Shown here: piece after piece, positions 11,703 through 22,535 of the stretch
Layout of the letters: each line of letters opens with the position of its first letter
How positions within the stretch are numbered: the first letter of the stretch is position 1
Assembly (NCBI RefSeq): GCF_030247185.1
Contig: NC_080571.1
Location: 68,238,172-68,302,171 of the forward strand
Reading direction: 5' to 3'
DNA length: 64,000 bases
Origin: Malaya genurostris
Taxonomy: Eukaryota > Arthropoda > Insecta > Diptera > Culicidae
Position numbers and translations under genes: made by a program
The notes under the pieces: generated by a model
Databases searched by the model: none
Told to the model about the DNA's origin: nothing
Seen by the model: only the letters and a program-made list of their open reading frames with translations

Positions 11703-12865
11703 GGGGCTAGGGTCCACTAGGAGATTGATAGTACCTATTATCTCTCTCCGGACAGTACTAGCCTAGATGCCGTGTGGAATCCGGCGGAAAAAAATGAACC
11801 AAGAATTGATCCACTGGGTTCCTGCTTCCATGTCGTAAAAGGCGACAATTGCAGGAGTTTCTTTTTCCTTTCAGTTATCAATTTTCAATGTTTCACTTCT
11901 GATTACTCTATTCTACTAAATTAGCTCTTCATTCAATCTATCTGTCTAGCTTCGGAGAAAGGTTTTATTTGTTTTTTTTCTTCCATGTTATTGATTGTCT
12001 TTCAGGATTATAAATTGAATGATAAAAATCAACTATTGCGCAAATCCGTTGATATTACAAAGTTAATAACAGAGATAACATATATCCGTTATTGAATACA
12101 TAGTAAAAAAACTCTTGATATTATTATTTCAAACAATAAATTAATATTTTTCTCGGTAGCCGGCTGCCCAGATCAACCAATATAACCAATTAATAATTTT
12201 AATAAATAATTAAAATAAAAAAGTGGAAATAATAAAAAATCAAGACGCGCGTGAAATTTGTTGAACTTTAATTGGTGATTTAAAATAATTTTATAACAAC
12301 TGTTTAGAATATGTTAATGCAAAGAATCAACTATTTTGTCTAAATCCTATTCACTCGTTTATTTTGTATTACGTAATTTCAAGTTTTTATTTTTTACACG
12401 ATGGTATTGCAAATTTTTCTTCAGTTTCCTCGAATCAAGACTTCTCGGGACTTCATTATAGGATATTGTTGAGGCGTTCACTCGGGAAGTCAGTGAGTTT
12501 AGTGGTGCATCCGAGCATCTTGAAACCGAAATATACTAAGTCGCGCGCGAATAATACCTATACTGAAATTTTTACTAACAAATATCCTTCTCCCGTGACA
12601 CTTGTTGAGTGCGCAGTAGTATATACGGCCTCTAGTAACAACAAGTGTTGGACTAACATCCCTTCCCATTCCTTAGACGATCTACGTTCGGGCCTGGCCG
12701 GCGCCGGTACTGATCATTGAATTCTGGGATTACCGGAAGATGTATGTACATTGAAGGATGATTTACCAGTCCCAGGTCGGATCATCTAGAAACTCCCTGT
12801 ACAATTTCAGCTAATCCCGATCAGTAACGGAGTAGCAACCAGGGGTGATCGCTCAAGCTCAAGCT
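11703..12865 (+). mobile_element. Unclassified retroelement-like insertion
   Basis: A 1.16-kb block separates two parts of the TTTTTACTC array. It contains 'tccatgtcgtaaaaggcgac' (11830-11849), a motif I associate with 3' regions of RTE-like retrotransposons, and a GC-rich part (12660-12720, 'cctggccggcgccggtactg'). It ends in a short tandem tail of 'gctcaa' units (about 12850-12870), as RTE-clade elements often do. No RT is present, so it would be a 3' or non-autonomous fragment. A clean target duplication is not visible. The classification is inference. Confidence 0.35.
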
Positions 12866-13211
12866 CAAGCTCTTTTTACTTTTTTTACTCTTGTTACTCT
12901 TTTTACTCTTTCTACTCTTTTTACTCTTTTTACTCCTTTTACTCTTTTTACTCTTTTAACTCTTTTCACTCTTTTGACTGTTTTTATTCTTTTTACTCTT
13001 TTTACTCATTTTACTCTTTTTACTGTTTTCACTGTTTACTCTTTTTACTCATTCTACTCTTTTTGCGAGTTTTACTCTTTTCACTCTTTGTACTCTTTTT
13101 ACTCATTTCACTCTTTTTAATCTTTTTACTCTCTTCACTCCTTTACTTTTTTTACTATTCCTACTATTTTTATCTAGTTACTCTTTTTTAATCTTTTTGT
13201 CTTTTTTACTT
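12866..13211 (+). repeat. (TTTTTACTC)n minisatellite, third array
   Basis: About 38 units of the 9-bp repeat, with an open Phe-Thr-Leu frame as by-product. It ends, like the first array, in 'actcttttttaatctttttg' before the shared block. Confidence 0.92.
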
Positions 13212-13294
13212 ATTAGATCCAGAATAAGAGTAAAGAAAACAGGACCAGAATTCAGTTCTCTTTCTCGAACTCAAATCAAGAATTTAGCATCATG
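13212..13294 (+). repeat. Shared array-flanking block, copy B (truncated)
   Basis: Same block as at 11392, cut after 'aatttagcatcat', where unrelated T-rich sequence begins. Confidence 0.8.
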
Positions 13295-14317
13295 AAGCTT
13301 TTTTTTTTGAATATTTTCCTATATAACATCGATTGTAACAGTGAGTTGAATAGAAAATGGTTCACCCAACGTAATGACATATATTATCTAAATAACAGGA
13401 AACATTAACATGTTAATATTTCGGAAAGAAATTCTCAACGTTTTGTTTTTAACAGTTTTAATCTTCCAGTTGAATTAAACAACAATACAGTATAGTCATT
13501 TATCTTAGAGGGCCCGACTTTTGTGATACGCACTGTAGGTATTATTCTTGCAAGTCCGTGTGCTATGGGAGTAACTACGATGAAATTAACTTTTCGTTCA
13601 ATATCTTTGAAAAGTGATTTTAGGTCTGCTTATTTTTTTTTCGCGAAATGAAAACCGAATACAAACTATCTGATATATTTTTGTTTTCATTGCGTATATA
13701 ACGCTGTATTCCTGCAACTTTTTGGAAAAAAATCTCATGTCTGCAAGTTTTGCGTTCAATTCAAACTTCTTGTACAACTTTTTTTGTGCAATTTCATATC
13801 AATGTTTCTATAAAACTGCGCACACTGATCTAAAAATTCATGAGGCAGCCAATGCGGACTCTGCAGAAATATATTTTCTACAGCGGAGATTCTTTTACTT
13901 GCATCAATCATTTCACTTATTTTTCTTCCACAAGAGATTTATAGCAATTTCGACGTATATTGTGTCCGGTACAATTATGACAGCCGTTTGGAAAGTTTTT
14001 GATAAGTTGCACAATTGTTATAGTTACTCCCGTTTTACATGACGATGTGACATTTTTTGTAGAGCTTCTAGTGAAACATTAACAAGTTTGTAATTTATTG
14101 CACAATTGTTTTAGTTGTACTTAAAGTTGTTCTACAGTGATTTTTTTTTTGTAGTATTGTGAAACTTGACAGTGATTAGTTGCACAACCAATTTTAATAT
14201 ATATTTGTAAACATATCTAACATAAATAACATTTCGATATCAATTGTAAAACATCTTGAAAGATCAATAAGTTACATTTGCTACTTAGGTCTTTTTCAAT
14301 CTTTTTGCCTTTTTTAC
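13295..14317. other. Unassigned region
   Basis: AT-rich sequence. The open frame 13722-14042 (+, 106 codons) shows no recognisable domain. No terminal repeats were found. Confidence 0.4.
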
Positions 14318-14455
14318 TCATTAGTTCCAGAATTAGAGTAAAGAAAACAGGACCAGAATTCAGTTCTCTTTCCCGAATTCAGATCAAGAATTTAGCATCA
14401 AGATCCGAAATTCAGCTGAAGGATTCTGTTCAAGTTCCGGAATTCAGTTCCATTT
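14318..14455 (+). repeat. Shared array-flanking block, copy C
   Basis: Near-identical to 11392-11506 through 'ctgaaggattctg'. Here it continues with 'ttcaagttccggaattcagt' and leads straight into an 8-bp satellite instead of the 9-bp one. Confidence 0.85.
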
Positions 14456-14987
14456 TTGGACTCTCGGACTCTTGGACTCTTGGACTCTTGGACTCTTGGA
14501 CTCTTGGACTCTTGGACTCTTGGACTCTTGGACTCTTGGACTCTTGGACTCTTGGACTTTTGGACTCTTGGACTCTTGGACTCTTGGACTCTTGGACTCT
14601 TGGACTCTTGGACTCTTGGACTCTTGGACTCTTGGACTCTTGGACTCTTGGACTCTTGGACTCTTGGACTCTTGGACTCTTGGACTCTTGGACTCTTGGA
14701 CTCTTGGACTCTTGGACTTTTGGACTCTTGGACTCTTGGACTCTTGGAATCTTGGACTCTTGGACTCTTGGACTCTTGGACTCTTGGACTCTTGGACTCT
14801 TGGACTCTTGGACTCTTGGACTCTTGGACTCTTGGACTCTTGGACTCTTGGACTCTTGGACTCTTGGACTCTTGGACTCTTGGACTCTTGGACTCTTGGA
14901 CTCTTGGACTCTTGGACTCTTGGACTCTTGGACTCTTGGACTCTTGGACTCTTGGACTCTTGGACTCTGGGACTCTTGGACTGTTGC
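14456..14987 (+). repeat. (TTGGACTC)n octamer satellite
   Basis: About 66 head-to-tail copies of an 8-bp unit with very few variants (for example 'ggactttt' near 14554 and 14717, 'ggaatctt' near 14747, 'ggactctggg' near 14968). Such homogeneity implies recent expansion. Since 8 is not divisible by 3, all forward frames read the same eight-residue repeat (LDSWTLGL) and reverse frames read ESKSPRVQ, which explains the long overlapping open frames on both strands. I do not consider them genes. Confidence 0.96.
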
Positions 14988-17486
14988 TTGTGTACATTTC
15001 ACTTCAATTGGTTTTATTTTGTAAGAAATGTTCGGCAATTTTCAGTAGCTTATAAAACAAATATCAGAATATAATATAATACAGAATTGATAGAAATCGT
15101 GCGTTCCACTGCTTCATTAAGTCCTGTTTGTCCTGTTCCTGACAACGAGGTAAATCAGTAAACACCCCTTCGTTTGCCTTCGCGAAAGGTTTTCTGGTGG
15201 TTTGGGAGGCAGAAGGAAAACCAACAGAAAGAGTTCACGGAACTTTGATTTTAAGCTAAATTGAAAGCATCTCGAAAACGAGTAAAGTTAATTACTTGGA
15301 ATTTGCAAAGTTTGACACGAGCCGAGTTCATTCTTCGTTCCCGACTGCTTACTTTGCTAAGCTAACTTCTAGCATAAAGTTTCAATTCACTCTTCCGACC
15401 ATTCATCCTGGCGTTTTTATTTCAATCTACTTAAACGACCAGCGCTCTCATGTCTTCAAGTCTTTTGATTTTTAGAGTGAGAGTCAATTTACTGTTAATG
15501 TAATTTAATTTCAAATTTACTTTGATAAACTTGTGGCACTGGACGTAAATCCAATTATTGCATGTTTGTAATTAATATGCAAGTACTAACGGTGAATTAT
15601 GATGACTCATGTTGAAAAACAAATTTTGTTCTATGTTTTTGATTGATTTACGCGATTTACGGATAATACGCGATACACACAAAGTGGCAAAATGTTCCAC
15701 GAAGCAAAACGAGCTCCGCGGCAAAAAGTGCAAGCCACCCTTTCATTTGGAGGGCGTTTTATGCACCCAATGACGAACGTTTCTTTTGCAGAGCCTAATT
15801 GCCAGGTGGCACGCGATGGTTCTTGTTTTCTTTCACCTCCCCATCTGCCACGTTTTTTATAAATCCTTCAACAAGCGAGCATCAGTTGCTGGTGGGCCAC
15901 AATGTGCTTGTAATTAAGTTAAATTGTTTGCTATTTTTTGAAAGCCTTAGCTTTTTTAGCGTTTCATCACCTGAAAGCACTGATTTGCAGGTAATGAGTT
16001 GGAGTGAATGTTGTTTTGCTGTTGGGGGAAATATCCATCATAACAATACGCACTAATAGAGGATATACCGCACGGATGGGGTTGTTGGTAAAGTTTCTAA
16101 TAGGATTGACATTGTTTTTGTTACTGTGCAGAAACATACAGAACAACAAAAGTTGAAAAGAAATGAAAAAATTTGCAAACTCATTAGGCACTCATCTCAG
16201 TCGATTACTGTTTTGTACTCCGGCCCACTGTACGATCTAACCTAATTATTATCTTTTGCCACCGTAATTTCATGTTACCACTAAATGGGTCCGAGTTCGA
16301 GTTCGGGAAAACCTTTATCCAATCAGTACTGCAATCCAATTTTTCCGTTATCACCATTTCAGAACGAATTTTGATCCAACATCACACTCGGAACAGTCGC
16401 CGGAGCAAAAATCCGATCTGGCACTTTGCAACAGTCGTCGCACTGGCATTGTGTGGAAAATGTTTTGTTCCATTAAACCTTAATGCAAGGAAGACGGAGC
16501 TTCTCAAAGCAATGGGATTCTTTCTTCGACTGAGAGTCAATCCAAAAGAAAAAAAAGGATAGTGAAAGAAAAAAAAGGTTCAACGTGTCGGTTTCGGCGT
16601 TTCGGAAATTGATGAGTTGATTAAAATTGCGAAGAACCAAATCGAAATCTCCCAGGATTTGCTTCCGATATCCAAATGGATTCGGTTGCTTTTGGCGAGA
16701 CAAGGTATTCACCAAAACTAAAACCAATCTAGCCTTCATACCAGCTTGAACAGTGTGGTGTCTTCTTCACTAGGGACCTGGGAGTGCACATTGGTTCTGA
16801 TTCGAAACATTTTTGATGGTTGTCATGTTGGGAATTATCTCGCCAAGTGTGACATTGCTGTGTCCAAAATAGATGAGAGTACCCGATACAACAAACGTGA
16901 TAAGGGCTTTTCACTTTGTGGAATATTGTAAGCATGAAAACATGATCAGGTGTAACCGTAGTGTATGTACGGCAAAATGTATAGACTGTATTCTCAGGAT
17001 GCTGTGGAACCAATTCGTAAAATCAATAATTTTTATAATACCTAAGTCTAATTTATTCTTGACACAACTGAACTGTCCATGGTTTCCATTTTAATTTACT
17101 TATTGTATAGACATAGCATGAAGCGTGCGTAAAAAAATCAACACTTTTTCTCATGAAATTGTCGAGGAAAATATTCAAATTTAAACTTTCGCGGGCCTCA
17201 CCAACGTTTTCTGTTCGAAACAATCTGACACTCTTTATTTACTCTAGATCGACATTTGAAATAGACGGAATTTCAAATTTCACGGAGCGCAGTTTTGAAT
17301 AGTGACTGGCGACGTATTCCGATCAATAGAGTACAACATAAAGATGTTTCCAACCTTGGGTTCAAATGAATACTTGAAAATAAAAGTGACGATACAATAA
17401 ACTAAAAAACAAAATCAAAATCAAAATCAAAACTGGACTCAAAAACAGAATCTAAACAGAGCTGCGAAATCCTGAGTTAAGTGTTA
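14988..17486. other. Unassigned region
   Basis: No recognisable gene or mobile-element ends. At about 16769-16960 the plus strand reads weakly like a decayed LINE reverse-transcriptase thumb ('FTRDLGVHI', then after a shift 'VGNYLAKCDIAVSKIDE'), which is too weak to call. 16473-16739 and 16729-17013 (minus) are open but unrecognised. Confidence 0.4.
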
Positions 17487-17500
17487 GCTACTATGAGTTT
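17487..17500 (+). repeat. Target site duplication, left
   Basis: GCTACTATGAGTTT is identical to 18628-18641 and flanks the ORF1-only retroelement. The last T's could be part of the tail, so at least 11 bp is unambiguous. Confidence 0.85.
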
Positions 17501-18627
17501 TTTTTTTAATTTAAAAGACATTTTTATTCAGGCCTATTTGCGTACAAGCTTTACGTGGCCGATTGAGCCGATTTTTTAAATAAAAATTTTTTTGTATTCG
17601 ATCTCGTTGTCACCCTTTTTCTAGGGTAGAGGAGCTTCTATTTTCCTCCTGAGAGGATTGAGGGGCACTTTGTTCGTGGCTAGTCTCGTCATCCATTGAC
17701 GCATCGGTGTTATTGTTGGTTTCCATCTTCTTTTAGTTTTCCTTGTTATTCGCAGTCTTGATCTCGTTGATAGTCACTGTAGAAGCGCCTTGTTGTACAT
17801 TGGTTGCAGTTGCTGGTTGGTTAGATGGTGAATGTGTTTTTGAAACAGGAGCACTGCATTCACTAGTTTCCGTTGTTGAGCGGTTGTCCTTGTTTTTGTT
17901 TGTTTTGTTTTTTTTTCGCAGTTTCAGTGCAAGGTTTGCCGTAGTGTGCAGGTTGCTCACAAAACTGACATGTAACCAGTTGATTTTCATACGTAATCAG
18001 CGTTTTACACGGATGTATCCCGTCTTGATCACAAATGATGTAAGACGGAATTGGTTTACGTAGTTGCATACGTACCACTCGTACGCCATTCCGGATACCC
18101 CGGAAAAAGTTCCGCCGTACTTCCCTTTCGATGGAAAGAATTTCACCGTACTGCGACATACTTTCCCGAACATACCCATCGCTGGTCTGCGGGGGAAGGT
18201 CATGCACGCGTACTTCCTTGGCATTGTCCACCATGTACACAGGGATTTTATATTTAACATTGTCATGATCAACACTATGCACCTCGTTGTTAACCGAAGC
18301 GAATGCAATTGCATCTCATTCACGTTTGAACATAATATACACACAGTTAGACGCCTTGTTGAATTGAATTTCACTTACATTATTAGCGTCGAGATGCATT
18401 CGTTCCTTAAGCAAGATTTTAATTTCGGTTGCTGCTGGTCTAACTTTGCAGCGCTTGAAATCAATACAAATTGAATTTGGTCTTGTAGGCCAAGTTTCAG
18501 GCTTTGTTAAATCGTATTTGCCCATTTCGTACACTCTATTGTTCACTACACTGTATTGTCTTTGTTTCTGTTGTCTCGACCGTAAACGATTTGCGACTGT
18601 GTCGGCTGAGATGCGAGCACGAACTGT
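17501..18627 (-). mobile_element. ORF1-only (gag-only) non-LTR retroelement
   Basis: The unit is bounded by a 14-bp direct repeat. On the minus strand it begins at 18627 ('acagttcgtgctcgcatc'), runs through one gag-like ORF, has an AATAAA signal near 17530 and ends in an A-run at about 17501-17510. There is no endonuclease or RT and no room for one: ORF1 ends at 17610, only ~110 bp before the tail. This is the layout of a half-LINE such as mammalian HAL1. Alternatively it is a single copy of a larger LINE that lost ORF2 by internal deletion before or during retroposition. Confidence 0.75.
17610..18627 (-). pseudogene. Non-LTR retrotransposon ORF1 (gag-like, CCHC), broken
   Basis: This is a nucleic-acid-binding gag-like protein of about 340 codons. 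From the 5' end it has a basic N-terminal stretch (RLRSRQQKQRQ), a central RRM-like region (IPVYMVDNAKEVRVHDLPP...REVRRNFFRGIRNGVRVVRM, then PSYIICDQDG) and one zinc knuckle CQFCEQPAHYGKPC (C-x2-C-x4-H-x4-C). The tail is polar and Ser/Thr/Gln-rich. This order is typical of ORF1 of Jockey-superfamily and I/R1-type LINEs. Breaks: an in-frame TGA at 18316-18318, a frameshift in an A-run at about 17909-17917 just after the knuckle, and an in-frame TAA at about 17733. The original stop is TGA at 17610-17612. No clear start codon lies inside the unit, and the first ATG upstream falls in the flank. Confidence 0.75.
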
Positions 18628-18641
18628 GCTACTATGAGTTT
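18628..18641 (+). repeat. Target site duplication, right
   Basis: Matches 17487-17500 exactly. Confidence 0.85.
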
Positions 18642-18999
18642 GACTATGATGCAATGAGTGTGTAAGTGTGTGGACTAGTACTGTCAGAGCAGTGAATTGG
18701 AGCGCCAGAAACGGGATAGAGGTTGTAGAGGATATCTACCGGGAGGAGGTTGTCACACTGGCGATCCTGCATGATAAGCACAACTGGAGTATCTTTAAAT
18801 TCCTTTTCATCGTAAGTACAATTAAGATAATGAACAAAATACGAGACAGTCAAGAAGCACGCAAAAGATTGAGCTGAGTTTAGCTAACGGCTAATAAAAG
18901 TGGTTAAGTCCATGGCCAATATTTAATACATTGCATCGAGTTGAACTCATGGTCAATATTGAGAAATGAATAGAATCGAAGTTGCGACGAGCTAAGCCC
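18642..18999. other. Unassigned spacer
   Basis: No feature recognised apart from short repeated words ('ctcatggtcaatattgaga'). Confidence 0.4.
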
Positions 19000-19600
19000 A
19001 TATCCAACATGAAGTACATTGCACAAAATTGAAGCTCATGGTAACTGTGTGTTGTCGATTTTCACAAACTTTGATTCCAATGAACAATCTTATGGTCCCA
19101 TAGCCTGCTATTTAATTTTATTTCGATCCGACTTCCGGTTACGGAGTTACAAGGTAATATGTGAGTATTTTTTCACGAACGATGGCCCAAAACAGATACA
19201 AGTTCCATAACACTGTCTGATAAACTCTTCTAGTTTGCAGAATTTGTTAGTTTGTCGCGCACTACTGGTCCCCCCTTTTCACGTTTCGGAAGCACCGAAA
19301 GTAATGAAAAAATACTACAAAAACTTTGAGTATTCAGCGATGCTTGAACCGATTTTTACAAATCTTGATTTGAATTGAAGCTCATATTATCTTTAAAGCA
19401 ACTGTGAAACTTCATCCGAATCCGATTCCCGGTTTCGCAGTTACAGGGCGATGAGTGTCAAAGTTTTCAAATCGCCATATAGATTGACAATATGTTTAAC
19501 ACCGAAAGAAGAAGAGAACACAAAACGAACGATGCGTGCGTTGTTCTATTTCGTACACGCTATAAAAAAAACGAAACGGTAACGAATGTCTACTACTGGT
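19000..19600 (+). repeat. Fragment of the 'atccgacttccgg' repeat family
   Basis: It carries the internal units 'gattttcacaaactttgatt', 'gatccgacttccggttac' and 'ttacagggcgatgagtgtcaa', but neither terminal motif. It resembles the 3' part of 1700-2560, including 'gcgttgttctatttcgtacac'. Confidence 0.65.
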
Positions 19601-19764
19601 GTGTGATATTGGAAAAAGACGGTGCTGCGGTTGAAAATTTTTTTTAACTATTTATGATAAGTGCAAGCGAAAGAACAAAAGAAAATCAATTAATTGAAAT
19701 GTAATCTAAAACTATGCAATTTTCACAAGCAGTAGTGCACTAATACCGTGCCGGTATTAAATAA

Positions 19765-19767
19765 TAC

Positions 19768-19817
<50 letters not shown>

Positions 19818-19852
19818 GTAATAATAATATTATTAATAATAATAATAATAAC

Positions 19853-19893
<41 letters not shown>
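19765..19893 (+). repeat. (AAT)n microsatellite
   Basis: About 43 near-perfect 'aat' triplets with a few interruptions. The Asn-repeat open frame over it (19748-19957) is an artefact. Confidence 0.95.
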
Positions 19894-19894
<1 letters not shown>

Positions 19895-20154
19895 CCGACT
19901 CCATGTTTTATGCTGCTGATTTATACTGTTGAGCTTAACTTACATATGCAGAAATAATAGAAACGCATGTTCGCTTCGTTTGTTAGATTTCGTTTGATTG
20001 GTTTAACCACAATAGAGCATGAGATAGTAGGTCTAGGTTTAACTAGGTGCAAAACTGTTCCAATTTGTAGGTCATGTTTGTTGCTGGTAAACGAACCAAC
20101 TTCGGCTATTCCGGTGATCTAAATCCGGTTTCGGACGAAGTGGAAAATATCGAT

Positions 20155-20396
20155 TAGGATCTCACTCACTTTTCTCTCGAGATGGCCAAATCAATTTGCA
20201 CAAACTTATAGGTTCCAAGGAAAAGTGTTACAGTTTCATACGGAATTCCTGAATTGTTGTGGATACTACTTACGGTTCCGGAAGCACAGGGTTGACAGGA
20301 TTTGCAGATTTTGAGAATTTCACAGTAACATATATGATGTTCTGAGTAATATGAGAAAGACATCTTTACACCACTAGGTGGATTAAAACAGGTTTT
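20155..20396 (+). repeat. 3' end of a 'tgcctttctcat'-family element
   Basis: It contains 'ctcacttttctctcgagatgg', 'actacttacggttccgg' and the right-end motif 'taatatgagaaagacatc' followed by 'acaccactaggtggatta', as at 8920-8963. The left end is missing. Confidence 0.65.
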
Positions 20397-20902
20397 CAAT
20401 GTTTGTTTAACTTTTGATGTTTTTCCGAATTTTCAATAATTAAAACAAACTTTGAGAAGATCTGATGAAATTCTATCGAGTTCCACTTAGATTTTTCTCT
20501 AGTATTAGGAACAGTGTGGTAAAACTTAATTTCATTCGAATATTATTAGATAAAAATGAAATTTATGGCCGTTGAATATCATAGCATATTCCTTCTCATT
20601 CATTTCAGTTTGATTGCCGAAGCTCCCAGAATTCATCGTCCATTGAATAAGTCACTTGAAGTTTTGCTTGTTCAGTTTGTAGTGCCAAGTAGTCTACCTG
20701 TTTCATTGTATTCCTTGTCTTCACTGTGGGCAGTGAGCAAGTGCGAATGAATAGGCATAAACATCAACTCGATAACACAAAACTCTCGCCGACCATAAAT
20801 AAGTTAATAAAATCGATAGTTTCGATTGTTTGAAACGTAATGAGATGTTTTTCGAAGTATTAAAAATAAAAACTGAAAGAGGGAATAATTAATTTATGTT
20901 TA
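20397..20902. other. Unassigned spacer
   Basis: AT-rich. The open frame 20556-20750 (+, 64 codons) has no recognised motif. Confidence 0.4.
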
Positions 20903-21482
20903 CAGGGTCCGGCACTCGAAGTGTAACCAATTAAAAAGGCCATAAATTCAGTTTGGAAAATTACTTTTACTTAATTCAAAGTACAAAATGTGTAAAAATA
21001 ATACAAAATTCAGAATCAATTCACTTATGCTCGATATGACCACCTTTTGCCTTGACTATGGCCTTGAGACGGTCAAAAAACGAATCGCAAGCTCCCCGAA
21101 TGTGACTTGAAGGTGTATTTTGGCCCACTCGCAGACAATAACTTTTTTCAGCGCCTCGAGACTGGTGTATCTTTTAGTTCGGACTTTGCTCTCCAAAATG
21201 GCCCAAAGAGAATAATTCATTGGATTCGCATCTGGTGAATTCGAGAGCCATTGTGTGGACGTGATGAAGTTCGGAACGTTGTTTTTCAGCCATTCTTGGT
21301 TCACTCGAGCTTTGTGAGACGGTGCCGAGTCCTGCTGAAACGTCCATGGTCTGCCACCGAAATGTTTGTCTGCCCACGGCTTCAAAGCAACCTCCAGAAT
21401 ACTTTCCCGATAATATGTCGCATTTACCTTGACGCCAGGCTCGAAGGTCTGAAGTTGGTTACACTTCGAGTGCCGGACCCTG
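20903..21482 (-). mobile_element. Tc1/mariner (DD37D-type) internal-deletion derivative
   Basis: The 580-bp element has perfect 28-bp terminal inverted repeats starting CAGGGTCCGGCACTCGAAGT (20903-20930 and 21455-21482) and TA on both sides (20901-20902, 21483-21484), the standard Tc1/mariner target duplication. It retains only the C-terminal part of the transposase, which opens directly inside the 21482-side TIR. The N-terminal DNA-binding half has been deleted. It could move only if a related full-length transposase acts in trans. Confidence 0.92.
21056..21451 (-). pseudogene. Tc1/mariner transposase, C-terminal fragment, catalytic Asp lost
   Basis: The frame is open from near the TIR (21451) to 21056. 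It contains TFQQDSAPSHKA (second catalytic Asp) and, after exactly 37 intervening residues, NSPDANPMNYSLWAILE. The third catalytic position, normally Asp in DD37D (maT-type) enzymes as PMDY, is Asn here (codon AAT, 21215-21217). The first catalytic Asp and the paired helix-turn-helix domain are absent. The fragment cannot be catalytic. No stop codon or frameshift is seen within the remaining ~130 codons. Confidence 0.9.
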
Positions 21483-21484
21483 TA

Positions 21485-22184
21485 TATGTAATTGATTTGT
21501 CAATTATCATGACTTGTTTACCTTTCATCCATTATCTTGAACTAATTCAAAAGATTCCATGAACCTCACTTGCAGGCCGCTTTCTCATTGAATTGTAAGA
21601 GATATTTTGTAACTTCAAGAGATAAACTGACGGTGGCTAAACTGACTGGTCGGTAGAAAGAGAAACGAATGAAGAACGGGAGAAAGAGAAACGAAAGAAG
21701 AACGGGATGATGCTCATTCGGTGTGACTGCGAAGAATGTGTGTGTGTTAGAATGTGAAGTTTACTGCAATAGAGAGCTCGTCAGTATGTGCACACATTCG
21801 ATTTCAATTGAATTGAATGAAGTTTTACAGAATTGATTAGGAATATTTTTTGCTATGAATGTTGTAAAAGTCAGCTGCGTTGAATTGCATATTTTTCTAC
21901 GACGCAAGCTGTTGTCTGTGGTAAAAATAAAAGGTAAACTGTTGTATTTTTAATAGTTCTAGAACTTTGCAGAAGAAACTATTTTTCTACCGTTTCAGGA
22001 AAAAAAGTTATGATTATATATTTTGTCAAAGTAGGCCATGAATAATGTGTACATATATATAAGCACCTACATGCACCTACATTTAAACGATAAACGATAT
22101 AAAAGAAATCGATAACGAGTCGAAAATAAGGTCCTGATAACCCTCGTTTGGATAATCGTATAGTGGAAACGTTCGAGCAGAAGT
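21485..22184. other. Unassigned spacer
   Basis: No feature recognised. 21660-21720 carries a short duplicated 'gaaacgaangaagaacggga' motif. Confidence 0.4.
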
Positions 22185-22535
22185 AGAATGTGTCAGTGCG
22201 GGTTGTGACCAAAAAAGTTGGCACTTCGAAGTCAAATGTTTTATGGGCTGAAAAACGTTTCAGTAGTAGCCAATACGCCTTCCAAAACAAAAAGAATCGA
22301 ACAGGTTCAGAGTTCGTAAGATATACGATACGGGATGCTTGCTGTGAATTCGAACTGTATAATCATGAAAGACGAAACCTACACGAAATTCGATTACATA
22401 TCCTTGCCGTGGCAACAATATTATACGGTGCGAGAAGGGCAGTGAATTGAACTAGACCAAGACATCGATTCAAGTCGAAAAGTTTGGCGAAAAAGTTCTG
22501 GTCTGGCAAGCTATTTGAGGCTGTGGTTAGATTTC
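22185..22535 (+). pseudogene. ITmD37E-type transposase fragment, decayed
   Basis: It reads SVRVVTKKVGTSKSNVLWAEKR (helix-turn-helix region), later KDETYTKFDYISLP (the DET motif holding the first catalytic Asp) and, in another frame, SIQVEKFGEKVLVWQAI followed by a stop. This order is familiar from mosquito ITmD37E-type transposases. It has at least two frameshifts, a stop at 22445-22447 and a large deletion between the HTH and the DET motif. No TIRs were found. The C-terminal part of a related enzyme is at 63747-64000. Confidence 0.7.

Noticed and set aside
14278..15074. Overlapping ~200-250-codon open frames on both strands
   Set aside because: They are forced by the stop-free 8-bp satellite and share the same octapeptide in every frame.
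16769..16960. Possible LINE reverse-transcriptase thumb ('DLGVHI')
   Set aside because: A single short motif followed by stops; chance similarity is likely.
19748..19957. Poly-Asn protein
   Set aside because: It is an (AAT)n microsatellite.
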